From: Folioceros fuciformis
Lineage: Eukaryota; Anthocerotophyta; Anthocerotopsida; Anthocerotales
DNA length: 22,832 nucleotides
Direction of reading: 5' to 3'
Assembly (NCBI GenBank): GCA_049999805.1
Contig: JBNGIO010004181.1
Span: forward strand, 1 to 22,832
Shown: one piece after another, positions 1 through 10,535 of the stretch
Position numbering within the stretch: the first letter of the stretch is position 1
Layout of the letters: each line of letters begins with the position of its first letter
The notes under the pieces: generated by a model
The model's database searches: none
Seen by the model: the letters and a program-made list of their open reading frames with translations, nothing else
Told to the model about the DNA's origin: nothing
Translations under genes and position numbers: made by a program

Positions 1-90
1 AGATTGGATGTGAGCAAGATTAGAAAGAAGAGGATTTCCAAGTCCTCAGTTCTAGGGTTTAGTAAATCAGCAGGAGCGTTAACCGAAAGT

Positions 91-420
91 CAAAAGAAGA
101 GGATCTCCAAATTTGAGGAGATTTAGCATATTGCCCAAGAACGGTTGAATGAAATTGTTGGGGACCCAATCAAAATCACACTTCGTGATGGTTCCGTGAG
201 AGATGGGGTTAAATGGCGAACTTCACCCCTCACCATTGCCAAGCAAACTTCCAAACAATTGGCAACGGCCGCTCTCATTTCGGAGGTTGATGGTGTCTTT
301 TGGGACTTAGGAAGACCCTTGGAGGGAGATTGTTAGCTTAAAATATTTAATTTCGGTGACAAAGAAGGACGAGACACATTTTGGCATTCTAGTGCTCACA
401 TCCTAGGGCAGGCATTGGGC
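91..420 (+). pseudogene. Threonyl-tRNA synthetase fragment (TGS domain to start of editing domain)
   Basis: Read in one frame, the segment gives a KKRISKFEEI start, then DPIKITLRDGSV, a KW-TSPL-IAKQ stretch, ALISEVDGVFWDL and RPLEGDC, then GRDTFWHSSAHILGQAL. This is the order of the N-terminal TGS domain and the start of the editing domain (HSSAH, 385-399) of cytosolic eukaryotic ThrRS, as known for the family. Two in-frame TAG stops interrupt it, at 124-126 (after FEEI) and 334-336 (after GDC). Similarity ends abruptly near 417, and the remaining editing, catalytic and anticodon-binding domains are absent. The frame has no shift and no intron over 330 bp, so it may derive from a spliced copy or from one exon. 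It lies in the transposon-like block and cannot make a working synthetase. Identity is confident; the way it was captured is inferred. Confidence 0.88.
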
Positions 421-804
421 TCCCGACACCTCGAGCACCCTTGCTGAGTGGCCACACCCACTATCGTTGTAGGATTCCTTGGTCCATCCCCGTGAGTGAT
501 TTGCTGGTCCTGGTGGCAAAAACTAACAACGCCACTGATGAGATCTTTGGAATGAAGGGCAAGAGTGACAATTTCCTCAGGATGAAAGACTGAAGCCTTA
601 AAAAATCAGCACAAGAATAGCTTCACAGCCAAGTCTGGAAACGCCACCCTAGGCTCCCTCAAACACTAGAAATCCACACTATACTCATCTCATCTTATAC
701 TCCTAGCCTTCCATCTATTTTCAGTTAGGGGCCTAGGCACCAATAGCGTAATTTAAGCAATCTAAAAAGCAAATCCCATCTAATCAGGAGGCCACCAACT
801 ATTC
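421..804. other. Non-coding stretch between two relics
   Basis: I see no recognisable gene, RNA or clear repeat unit here. It starts where ThrRS similarity breaks off and ends at the 3' end of the broken coiled-coil frame on the other strand. It is rich in CTAG and TAG words, like the rest of the block. Confidence 0.4.
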
Positions 805-3363
805 TTAGTTTCCAGCAGTAACTCAGCCTCCCTAGCCTAGCCTATCTCCTCCCCTAGCCATTGCGCAATCATCTCCTGGCCTCTCGTTGCTGCTCTCCAC
901 CTAATCTTGTCACTGTTGCCTCTTGGAATCCTGCAAGGGTGAAGCATTAATGTCTTCAACAAAAGGGTGCTTCACTCCCTTGGATACCACTATAGAAGGG
1001 TGGGCTAAGGCTGGATCACTCTGCAGAGGAAGATTCTCTGCTCCTCAAGACTCCACGACAGGCGACAGCACCAACTATTTGTCTTTCTCTAGGTCCTAAT
1101 CTTTTCGTCCCGCATAGGGTCCCCATCGGTGCATGTAGGCTTCCTCCCTGTCTGCACAGTTCTATCTTCCGTCGCCTCTTGCACCTTTACTCGCTCTCTT
1201 CCCGCCTCTGTAGAAGGTTCTCCTTCCTCCTGTTGTCCTGCTCCACCGTTCGTAGGTTGACTCCCTCCTGCCTCCGTAGGTGGTTCGACAACAAGTTCCT
1301 TTTGTGGCGGTAGGTCTGCAAGGTCAGTCAGCGTCTCAGCGGCTTCTCTCGCTCATTCCTCTTCCTCCTGCTCAGGTACCTCCTCCCACTCAAAATCTTC
1401 CTTATCCATGTCATTGTCTTCCGTCCATTCTGTCACGGGAGGTATGGACTTCTTCAGCTCAGCTCGGTCATCGTCATGAGGCTCAATAGCCTTCCTCTTC
1501 GTAATCTTCAGCAGCTCCTAGTTGGTCTTCAAAATCTTGTTGTATAGGTGCACCCTTTCCTCCTCCAAAGTCAACTTGAGTTCTTCCAAATCCAGAGGGT
1601 CACCTTGCAAACGCTGCTAGTAGGCATCTCTCTCCAAGGTCAGTCTTCCTACCTTCAACTATAGGGCCACATTCTCTTCCTGTAGGAGACAAAGTTGGGT
1701 AAGCAAACCAAACCATAGTCCACTCGGAACCTACGCTTCCTAACAACCAACATCTTGTGAATCTGGGAGGCATGTTGAAGTTCTAAGTTCTCCTTCTGCT
1801 ACTCCACCTCCTCAAATCTCAAGTGATCCTTCTTTCTCTCCTGCTGTAGGCAAGACTGTTCTTTAGTCAGTCGTTGAATCTCTACGTCTTTGTTCTTTAC
1901 TTCATTCTTGCGCCCTTCCAGCAGAGCCTCCAAATTTCGTGGGTGTGACACCCTCTCTTGCAGTGTAGCCTCATCTTGCTGTTTCTTCTCTTCCAAAGTC
2001 ACAACTTGCTGACGTGTTTCCAATAATTCAGACTGAGTAGTGTCCAGTGAGTGCTTTAGCTCAACGACTTGGGCCCGCAACTAAATCTGTAGGTCTCCTT
2101 GCTATTGGTTAAGCTACATGAGATCTTCTCGTTCCACCTCCTAATCATTGATGAATACGCGCAGATAGTTGGCTTCCTCCTTCCCTTCTTTCTTCAGATC
2201 TTCTAATGTTCTCCTTGCTACTTGCTAATCAATCTTACTAATCTTCACACAGTACTCCAGCATCTCACATAAGGGATCCCTCTTCTCTCGCTCTTGGTCT
2301 TCCTCCTCTTGTGGTGGGCACTCTTCAGGGGTCGGGTTCTCTTGAGTAGGTGGCTCCATCTCTATTGGACTCTCTTTTGGAGGGGCTGGTGACATGAGAA
2401 ATCTCGATGATTCGCTCCCTTCCTAACACCAGGGACTTTCCCCTCCTTCTGCTTGCGAGAGGCACTGCTCCTCCGTCTTCTTCCCTACCCGCGCGTAGGT
2501 TGAGTATGGTACTGCCATGGTAGGTTGGCTTCCCTACCCCTCCTGACCTATAGGCTCCACATCTCTCAAGGTAATGACTGCAAAGGGTCCCTTTGCCTCT
2601 GCATATTCATCATCTGTCAGCAGCCCTTCAGTAGACCAGACATGTACTAGATAAGGGGTCAAATAGCAGGGTTGAGCTCCTCCTTCATCTGTAGTATTGG
2701 GTCGTAACAGCTTCTCCCTGTGGTAGGTGTAGGCTTCATACATGATAAGTCCCCAATCTGGTTTCTCCCCTTGAGTCACTCTCCTCAGAAAATGCAGAAA
2801 ACTATTGATGAAATAAGAAGTATGCTGGTAATTGACAAGACCCAAGACAATTTTAGTAAACAATTTCCACTTGTGATCCTTGATCTGGTCTGTCCTCCAG
2901 CCATTCTTGGTCTTGGCCTGCAATCCTCCAACCAACATGTCCATTGCTCCATCTGGAGGGAAGGTGTTGAAGACCTTTTACCATTTGTAGTTTTGTCTGC
3001 CAAGCTGATGCCATCACTCTTTGACTCGGGCCTTCCATAGACCTAATGAATACTCTTCACTATCCAGCACCGAGGGTCTGTCCTAGCATTCCACTCAGGT
3101 AGGGCTGCGAATGGCTCATCCGTTTACTGCAAGTTCCTGTAATACTCCGCCACCAAACCTTGATGAGAAAAAGCCCAATGGCGCCCATAAATCCACTGCA
3201 ACTGGATGTTGCCCTCTCTTGCCCAAGGTTGACACTCCAGGCGGTCGCGAGGGTTCAACTACCCTCCAAAACAAGTGAAAGTTTGGACAGGGATTGCGGA
3301 GCTACTTCCTTCTCCTCCCCTCCAATTTCTGTCATTTTGCCCAACATGAGTTGTCTTGGTCAT
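805..3363 (-). pseudogene. Broken coiled-coil/acidic protein gene, probably transposon-borne; family not recognised
   Basis: A likely ATG at 3363 opens a frame that can be followed for about 850 codons, without introns, through shifts near 2975, 1700 and 1090. Visible parts in order are a Trp/Tyr-rich globular region of about 330 residues (QLQWIYGRHWAF, AEYYRNLQ, FNTFPPDGAMDMLVGG, KPDWGLIMYEAYTYHREKLL, then CYLTPYLVHVW), a Pro/Glu linker, a long heptad-like coiled coil (about 2260-1530), and an acidic Glu/Asp/Pro tail. In-frame stops are TAG at 3259, 3043, 2534, 2423, 2225, 2141, 2114, 2102, 2081, 1799, 1659, 1617, 1518 and 1089, TAA at 3124 and TGA at 1353 (lowest base given). I do not recognise a named domain. 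The single-exon design and coiled coil recall a Gag-like or other mobile-element ORF, which is inference. No reverse transcriptase, integrase or transposase was seen nearby. Confidence 0.6.
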
Positions 3364-3368
3364 CCTGG

Positions 3369-3489
3369 CCATCTTATATAGGCAACTGCTATTTCTGAAA
3401 ACACCGAGAGCCAAGGATTCCTACACACACCGAGAAAAGCTCAACACTCCTTGGCCTTCAACTTGTGTTTCTGCCTATATAAGATGCAC
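3369..3489. promoter_or_regulatory. Inverted TATATA-containing motif pair upstream of the broken coiled-coil frame
   Basis: ATCTTATATAGGC at 3371-3383 and its reverse complement GCCTATATAAGAT at 3474-3486 form a 13-bp inverted repeat with about 90 bp between arms. The distal arm contains TATATA about 115 bp before the ATG at 3363 on the - strand, a plausible core promoter spacing. The proximal arm is too close to that ATG to serve it. Promoter function is inferred from motif and distance only. Confidence 0.3.
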
Positions 3490-4188
3490 GCGCCTACAGC
3501 AGAAAACACTTCTTCCTCCTATCAATCTTGTTTCTCCCTTCTGATTCGTCGCGGGAGTTGGGGTAGGCGATTTGCCGTCGAAAACTGAAGAGCAGGTGTA
3601 AGAAGCAAGTCGGCTTGGTGATGGCGGCGGCTGTGGAAGGTACTGGCCACATGTGCATACTCCCTGCCGTTTTACTCTTGCTTTAAACATATCCTAGATT
3701 TGCTCTGATTCCCCTAAGTACAGGATGTCCTCCCATTGTTTGACCTACCCGCCGCGTAGGCTTATTATAATCTACGGGTAGTTAACTAACACTTACTGAC
3801 GACTAACCCCTAACGACCCTATTTAGACTTAGGAGTTTTATTCTCCTACTGACAAACACACAAACTCACAAAAATCCACTTTCAATGGCCATAGGTCAAC
3901 CTACCAAAAATCATACCAACTGTCCTAACAATTTCACTCTCTCTCTCTAGCAGAAACACTGAAATGATCGTGGAAAATTTGGTCAGACAACAACCTCTCA
4001 GACCTACAAAACGCCTACGTAGGTAAGTTTGACACGTTAGTTAACAACCAAAGACCAAGGAACACCAAATAAGAATCAAACAGACACAAACGAGAAACAA
4101 AGACACAAATCAGAACAAACTTTGGGCAAAGAACTGAACACTACAGGATAGGAGCCCATCTCGTATCCCGAAATTTCGTGTTCCACAC
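3490..4188. other. Non-coding part of the transposon-like block
   Basis: No gene is visible. There is a short CT run (about 3941-3957), an inverted pair CTACCCG/CGGGTAG near 3746-3781, and the 10-bp palindrome CCTACGTAGG at 4014-4023. These could be remains of element ends, but no matching terminal repeat or target duplication was found by eye. Confidence 0.35.
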
Positions 4189-4403
4189 AAGGTTAAAGGC
4201 TTTGAACTTGATTTTTCTTATGCTCAACTCCTTTGAAGACAAATACTATGTCAGGTGATGTTGCACTAGCTAATCTCGTCCTTATGCATGTGCAGCAAGG
4301 TAGTCTTGTTGGCGTTGTCCAACCCTACAAAGAGGATTTGAGCCTCCTTTGGCCATAGCCCAAGCTTGGTGAGCACATTGTAGAACCAGTCGAACAAGAA
4401 CAT
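4189..4403 (-). pseudogene. SAR1 small GTPase N-terminal fragment
   Basis: From an ATG at 4403 the frame gives [20 protein letters not shown], then [17 protein letters not shown] and KDE. After a small frameshift near 4270 the homology resumes as VQHHLT, stop, then SSKELSIRKIKFKAFNL. This is the start of SAR1, the GTPase that starts COPII coat assembly at ER exit sites. The P-loop glycine is replaced (DNAGKT in the family, DNANKT here), there is a frameshift, and a TAG at 4246-4248 stands where SAR1 has a conserved Gln. Switch 2 and the rest of the G domain are missing; similarity fades after about 4189. It includes the native start and some upstream sequence but lacks an internal intron. It is a dead fragment, probably captured by, or inserted next to, a mobile element. 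Confidence 0.85.
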
Positions 4404-4508
4404 GGTGCCCACATGAGATTGATCGGCTCACGGCCCAGCTGCGGTTGCCGCTTTGTCTATCCCCTCTCAAGGTGACTTGCATTTGTTCCTATCCTATCTC
4501 TTGAACTC

Positions 4509-5054
4509 GATGTTGTGGTGCGAAATGATTGAAGGGCCTATCTACCAATGATACTTATTGATGATGGTGCAGACTTACACATGTCACATGTTTATGGTTC
4601 CGAGGATGTCATGGTGTGAAATGATGAAGGACCTATCTACCATTGGTGTTGATGAAGCTACAAAACTTAAACTTTTTGCCATCTTATGACTCCAAGTATG
4701 TCATGGTATGAAGTAATGAAGGGCCTACCTACTACCGATGCGTACAAATGAAGATACTAGACCTACATTTGTCGTCATCTTATCACTGTGAGGATGTCGT
4801 TTGTTTGAAATGACACGAAGGGCCCACCTATCACTATAGCCTAGTAATAAAGCTACCAAACCTACACTTCTCACCATCCTATAGCTTTGAGGATTTCGTA
4901 GTGTGAAATGTTAAAGGGCCTATCTATCATTGGAGCCGATGCCATTCAATGGCTCTTGGATGTCGTGGGGTGAAAGGACAAAGGGCCTACTTATTACGTG
5001 TGCCACTTATGAAGCTCCTAGGCCTATACTATTTGCCACTCTATAATCTGTGTT
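4509..5054 (+). repeat. Degenerate tandem array, six units of about 95 bp
   Basis: Units start with GATGTCGTGGTGTGAAATGA or close variants at 4509, 4605, 4697, 4793, 4892 and 4959, each followed by GAAGGGCCTATCTACC-like and then GAAGCTAC-like and CCATCTTAT-like words. Spacings are 96, 92, 96, 99 and 67 bp, so unit five has an internal loss of about 28 bp. A further weak copy of the core appears near 5172-5205. Units are diverged but alignable by eye. This could be an old minisatellite, or part of a transposon terminal region that expanded. It directly follows the SAR1 relic. Confidence 0.8.
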
Positions 5055-5868
5055 GGCTAGTGATCTTTGTAAAGTGATGGAGATGACCCATTAATACTAA
5101 CACTTCTTTTTGTATCTAATAAATGTAATACTCTTTGAAATAGTTTCCTACATAGTCTAGTGCTTCATATAAGAAATGATGAAGCCCTAGCTATCGAGTG
5201 GAATTGATTTTTGATTGATATAATTACTCATTTATTGTACCCAAGGATGAAAATGAGTTCAAAAATACATTACAGAATATATGTGACTTTGTTTTTTCAA
5301 ATAATAATAAATTACATGAAAATAATAAAATTAAAAGTCCCCTTCAATAAATTAAATTGAAATAAATAAAACGATGCCCATCACTCGGACAGTCCTCGTC
5401 GGTCGCAGTAGTACTTATCGTCAGCGTAAGATAGACGGATGAGAGATGTAGTGAGATTCACAGCCAACGCGGCTCAAAGAATTTGGCTTTTCAACTAACA
5501 AAAATGAATGAGTAACCTCGCGTTCCAACAAAAGAGTAAAGAAACTTAATTAAGAAGCACTCCTTTCACTGAGACAGGACTCGTCGGGCCTGCAGCATAG
5601 CCTCACAGTCCAAGCTTGGACGCTCTACAGACCAGCAGCAAGCTCAAGGTGCCAACAAATATGTCTGGGATGATCGGAGGGGCTGAGGGTGACGGGCATA
5701 CTGTCCACGAGACATCCATATGAGACCCACACATGGCCCTTGCGGCCCCTGCAGCATTGCAAGAAGCCTGTATACCTCGTGTCCACGGTTTTCCGGGCTC
5801 TCTATGCAACCAAGGGCCGGTGTTCGCTACCTAACTATGACAAAAATACTGCAACCCAGAGAATTCTC
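5055..5868. other. AT-rich spacer and 3' flank of the cysteine synthase gene
   Basis: No gene is visible. Bases 5210-5375 are strongly AT-rich (AATAATAATAAATTA-like). Two imperfect copies of a roughly 30-bp sequence occur at about 5390-5420 and 5566-5596, sharing TCACT, GACAG and CTCGTCGG. The part next to 5869 should hold the 3' UTR of the - strand cysteine synthase gene, but I could not fix a poly(A) site. Confidence 0.4.
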
Positions 5869-8135
5869 TCACGCTTCAACTTGCATCTTCTCGGCTTCCT
5901 CACGGATAGACTGGAAGAGGACTGATGAGAGGTAACGCTCACCAAAACTGGGCAGAACAACCTGGGCAACACAGAGCAGCCGAAGAAGGTGAAAGCTTAG
6001 ACGGAGACCCAGAGTGCACTCCCACCGCTTGCATTTAGCAGACATACACGTACCGCGATGAGCTTTCCAGCGTTTTCCGGCCTCTTGCCTACTTGGATAG
6101 CTGCAGCCGCAGCTGCGCCAGAAGAGATACCGACCTAGGGAGGCACACACAACTACGTACATGAGGAGAAAATGAAACTTGCTGAGTCTGCTCCAGTGAC
6201 TGCGTTCAACCCTGCGTACCAGCAAACCTTCCTTGAGCGCCAGTTGCTTGGCCATCTCCACTGCCTCAGCACTAGAGATCTGCCGTGCAGGGCATTACCA
6301 TTGTTCGTCAGACTACAAAAGCTTAACAGTCTTTCGGAAATAGGGACAAAGGGCACCTTCAAAACCCTGCCCTATCAACAAAGAGAAACTTTACGTCCAC
6401 GATCCTAAGGCCAACAAAAAAGACTGGTCATGGCAGTACCCACCTGGATGACCTCATCCAAGACGTCGACATCCAAAATGCTTGGAATAAAACCTGCACC
6501 AATGCCTTGGATTTTATGAGGGCCTGCAGGCCAACCAGCTAGGACTGTCAAAGAAACCCCAAACACTGGATAGATCGGATTGATACTATCCAAGAACCTG
6601 TCCTACCAGGTTTGCCTCCTGATAGTATGTTGCTTTCAGTAGGTTCCACGCCAATCACCTGCATGACCCAGCAGAACTCTTAAGAGAGTGTTCAGAGCTG
6701 CATATGCCATCATAATGTCCATAGGCCTTGCTGATATGACCTACCTTTACTTTGGGATTCTTGGACTTGAGAAAATGGCCTACTCCAGTAACTGTCCCAC
6801 CTGTGCCGATTCCAGCAACAATAATATCCACTTTGCCTGCAGTATCTTCCCAGATCTCAGGCCCCGTTGTCTCAAAATGGACCTACACATGTGCATAATT
6901 ACTTAAAATGCCATAGAGCACAGCACGAATACGATCATGATGTACAACTGTGTCCCAGACTGAAGGTACCTTGGGGTTGGCAGGGTTCTCAAACTGCTGC
7001 AACATGTAGGAGTTGGGAGTTTTCTTAAGGATTTCCTCTGCTTTTTGCACAGCACCCTTCATGCCCTTGGCTGGATCCGTCAGGATCAACTCAGCACCAA
7101 AAGCCCGTAGCAATATCCTTCGCTCTAGACTCATGGAGGCAGGCATGGTCAAAATGAGTTTGTAGCCCTTAGCTGCCGCAATAAACGCCAAACCAATTCC
7201 CGTATTGCCACTGGTTGGCTCCACAAGAACGGTCTGCACATCCAAGACTGGAATCAAGCGCAGTTTCACCATCCCGGTGCAGTGCACCCAGTCCCAAGCA
7301 TCCGATCCAACAATGCAAACTGCAGCTCACCTTCCCAGGGGTGATGGCCCCTTTGCTCTCTGCATCAGTTATCATGCTATAACCAATCCTGCAGTTCACG
7401 GACAAACCCCCCTGCAGTCAGCTTGGACGGAGACGATCAGGCCCGCGAGCCTAAGCTGGATCAATGCAGTCCACGGTTCGGACGAGGATAAGTCCATGTT
7501 GCCAAGCAAGACAGCGGCAAAGCAAAACCGCCCCTCACCTATCCTTCACGCTACAGCATGGTTCCATGATTTCCAGCTTGGCGGCAATATTTGCGACAGA
7601 ACCTTCCACGACCTTGTTGAGATAAACCATGGGCGTCTTCCCTATGAGCTGGCATAATAGAAACGAAGAAGGATGAGAGAGCCCGGAAACCAGACCTCCG
7701 GGTCTTGCTTAGTATGTGAATTGGCCGGCGCGGCGCACCCCACTCCATCGTCCGCAAGGCACCCGCACCGGCACGGACAGAGGGAAGTGGAAAGCAGTGC
7801 AGAAGCGCAGGCGCGGCTACCTGAGTGACATCCTCCGCAATGTTGAGTACGTCGACGGCGTCCTGGTCCGTGTCCGCGGGGGCCTCCGCCGCCACGGCGT
7901 CCAGCTTGCTATCCACTCGCAACTTCTCCATGTTCGTGGTGAGCGCGTCCACCTTGCGGACTGGCGATGAGCGCTTGGCAGAGAGACTCGAAACCGGTGA
8001 GGTGCTCATGGCCCCCAGTCGAAGTAGACCGCAAGACGAGCCTGAGGACGAGGCGGCAGCTGACGAGCAGGGCGCGTCAAGCAGGCGGGCAGATGCCGAG
8101 GCAGAAAGGCGAGCGACAGCGGTGGCGGTAGCCAT
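5869..8135 (-). CDS. Cysteine synthase (O-acetylserine (thiol) lyase), plastid type
   Basis: PLP enzyme making cysteine from O-acetylserine and sulfide. Ten exons join in frame to 416 aa: 8135-7821, 7648-7539, 7388-7331, 7233-6970, 6882-6745, 6658-6607, 6523-6444, 6279-6220, 6134-6054, 5961-5869 (TGA). All introns are GT-AG, 83-172 bp. Residues 1 to about 85 are rich in Ala/Ser and poor in acidic residues, like a chloroplast transit peptide. The catalytic core begins near [10 protein letters not shown] (106). The PLP lysine is K140 in CCSVKDR, the substrate loop is TSGNTG (168-173), the phosphate-binding GIGTGGT is at 273-279, and [12 protein letters not shown] starts at 360. The common plant motif is PCSSVKDR; here the second residue is Cys, a mild oddity. 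The end (SIREEAEKM) matches plant OAS-TL. An in-frame upstream ATG exists, but the extension has no organelle-signal look, so 8135 is preferred. Confidence 0.96.
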
Positions 8136-8502
8136 GATTACTGATAAGCCACTATGCGTGTATGGCAGAACTTCGTTCCAGAAGGAAAGTTGTCCTCGTT
8201 GCGATCGATGTAGACGGCCCGGAAGCAGCCTAGGCAGGTGGCCAGATCTACAATGCGACGCTCGAGCGGCCTGCTCACCTTCCTTGCCTTCCCTGGTGCG
8301 ACCACGCGCCGCCCAACCCTGCGCGTGCACGCTAGCGTTGCACTGGGTACGCGCAGTTCCAGGGACTCTCACCACGATGGCCACTGCTCACGTTCTTACA
8401 GTATGTTGTGCCACCCCTCTAAACACCATCTAAATGCACGCCAGACTGTACAACACGACTGTAGCCCGACAAAGGCGACCCGTCCCAAAAATCGCTCAAT
8501 CG

Positions 8503-8536
8503 TCTTGCCTTGCCTTGCCCTGGCCTGCCCTGCCTG
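8503..8536 (+). repeat. Imperfect pentanucleotide repeat (TTGCC/CTGCC)
   Basis: Successive TTGCC and CTGCC words make up this stretch in the putative promoter region of the cysteine synthase gene. It is a short simple-sequence tract with several substitutions. Confidence 0.6.
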
Positions 8537-8912
8537 GAGACAATCCACCTCACCTTCGGTCCCTTGCAATGCTCTTGGCATTGAAGCTGGCCTTCAATCC
8601 CAGGCATAGCGGGCGATGGCCATAGGAGGTTAATCCATCGGCCATCCATTCTTTCAACTTCATTTTACGCGGTTCACCGCGCGGACACCCGGAAGCAGCT
8701 CGACTGTTCGGGATCGTGGGTAGCCATTTCACCTCAAACTAAAATTTAAGGACACAAATACTACATACTCTCAAATAGTAGAAAGAACGATACGGGACGG
8801 CCGTGCATTTCCCAATTTTGCCACAAACGGGGCACTCTAAATGTGTCTCATCTCCAAAGTCCCGGATGAGTCGGAGTCTAGTAGACCTTGGGATTTCTGA
8901 TTGATTGCTAAA

Positions 8913-9022
8913 CCTAATGTTTCATACCCCTAAAGAAAAAGGGGTCTTCTTTCTCTGCCAACCTATTGTTTAAGGACTCACCCCTAATGTTTAAGATCCC
9001 TAAAGAAACGGGATGTTTTTTA
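8913..9022 (+). repeat. Imperfect direct repeat, two copies of about 32-40 bp
   Basis: CCTAATGTTT followed by a CCCTAAAGAAA-GGG core occurs at 8913-8952 and again at 8983-9022, 70 bp apart. The first copy also contains the inverted pair ACCCCT/AGGGGT (8926-8945) with an 8-base loop. This is a local duplication in an AT-rich intergenic stretch; no function is evident. Confidence 0.6.
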
Positions 9023-10535
9023 CGGCACTTTGTTTAATCACTTTTTTTAAATATCAGTTGTAATATTTTATTATAAATCATATGATTGGATGGGATGAAA
9101 ATATCAACTCAATTTAGCTTTTATCAGTCATACTTGTTTTGTTACATTTTTTGAATTATTCAAACAACCTCGGGGTGAGAAGTCTTGCGAGGGTTGGGAT
9201 TCTCAACTAAATGACGAGTTGGTGTGTGGCATAGGAAACCCGACCCGTTTCTTGAGGTCCCGCTGACAAACGCTCCTTTTTTAGTTGGCAAGGGACGGAA
9301 CGGCCGAAACCCTAATGCGGCCAGCCCTTCGGCGACCTGGCTGAACACAAGGAACATGGACGATTCCCGAGATCAGAAGAAAACGACTCCAATTGCATGG
9401 CACGAATTGCTTCGGCATCGGAGGCCTCGTCCCTACGCGTTGTAGCTGGTGGTGGATCAGTCCACCACCACAGTGCCTTAGCGGAAGAGACTGTCCAGGC
9501 GAGGTGTAGTTCCCCGGCTGTGCTTTAAGCATCAGTTTCAAAAAATATCTTGTACATGGGGAACTCCCACGAGTCTCGATTCAACAGAGGATGTGTAGCC
9601 GCAGGGATCCTTCATGGCTCTCATTCATAGTCCTCTGACTCGGTTTCTTCCGGGACTGGTTACTCTCTGCCTATTACTTCTTGCCTTCCTTCACTGGCTC
9701 CTTCTCGACTACACTTGGCTTTTTGGAGCCGGTTTGGCCTCCTGGTTCTTTGCAAGACCAGCCTTCCACTGCTGTCGACGGTGGCCTCGGGTATGGCCTT
9801 TGTACCCCTTTCCGATTCAATCGTGATATCGTTTCCCCGTAACAATTTTGCAAACGAATATGCATACACCGATTTCCCACTGTCCGATAAGACGCATTAA
9901 TACCCCGGCTGCGATTTCGCGACCAACCATGCGCCACGCGGTCAGAGATATTTCTATATAATTCCACGCGAAGTATTCCCCACATACACATAGAGACAAG
10001 TAGAGACCTACACGCAACGAACCTGCCTTTTCCCCGAGAGATGCAACTCCTAGTTTCAACCAGCTCGAAGTGGGCTCCACTTGAAGGAACCCGCTGACGG
10101 GAAAGCAAGTGCATCACGCCGCCTGGCCCGAGTCAACTCGGTGCCATCATCTACTGTCCCTTGGAACATCATATGTACACACAGCATTTTGAGTGACCAG
10201 AAAGTCACATTGACCTACGTTGTGATACAAAAACGAATTTTACCACCGTGAAGAGCTCGACATTTCAGACCACAAACCCTGTTAGCGATACATGTAGGAA
10301 CTGAAAAGTTGCCTGCTCTAAACCGTGCAGTGTAGTATATGTTACATGATAGCCTCTGCGTTGAGGGGGAGAAGGATTGTGAACCTTTCTGCATTCACAC
10401 ACAGCACAACAGCAGAAAGTTCTTCAGAAGCTAGCAGCCAACAACCTGCGAGCGGCCAGCTTCTGATAACTAACCTCAACGTACTGCTGTTGTGGCCGAA
10501 TACCACTAGAACTTCAGTCAACCGCCCCAAATTGA

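Larger units (their letters stand above)
8136..10535. other. Intergenic region between cysteine synthase and shugoshin-like genes
   Basis: The left end should hold the cysteine synthase promoter and leader; the right end should hold the shugoshin 3' UTR. Short open frames occur on both strands, but none shows a recognisable domain. A stretch on the - strand near 9660-9870 reads as a Lys/Glu-rich tail (GSKKPSVVEKEPVKEGKK). It looks somewhat protein-like, but I could not link it to a family or a start. Bases 8730-9140 are AT-rich. Confidence 0.4.

Noticed and set aside
805-3363. Nuclear genetic code with TAG read as Gln
   Set aside because: The five intact genes carry no in-frame TAG at Gln positions, the bHLH gene ends at TAG, and the TAG-rich frames also contain frameshifts. 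Decay explains the data better.
7551-8384. Cysteine synthase start at the most upstream in-frame ATG
   Set aside because: The added residues look like translated GC-rich leader; the ATG at 8135 begins a typical transit peptide.
9614-9826. Hydrophobic 70-residue + strand frame resembling a small membrane protein
   Set aside because: No family match, no codon or context support, and the opposite strand looks more protein-like; probably chance.
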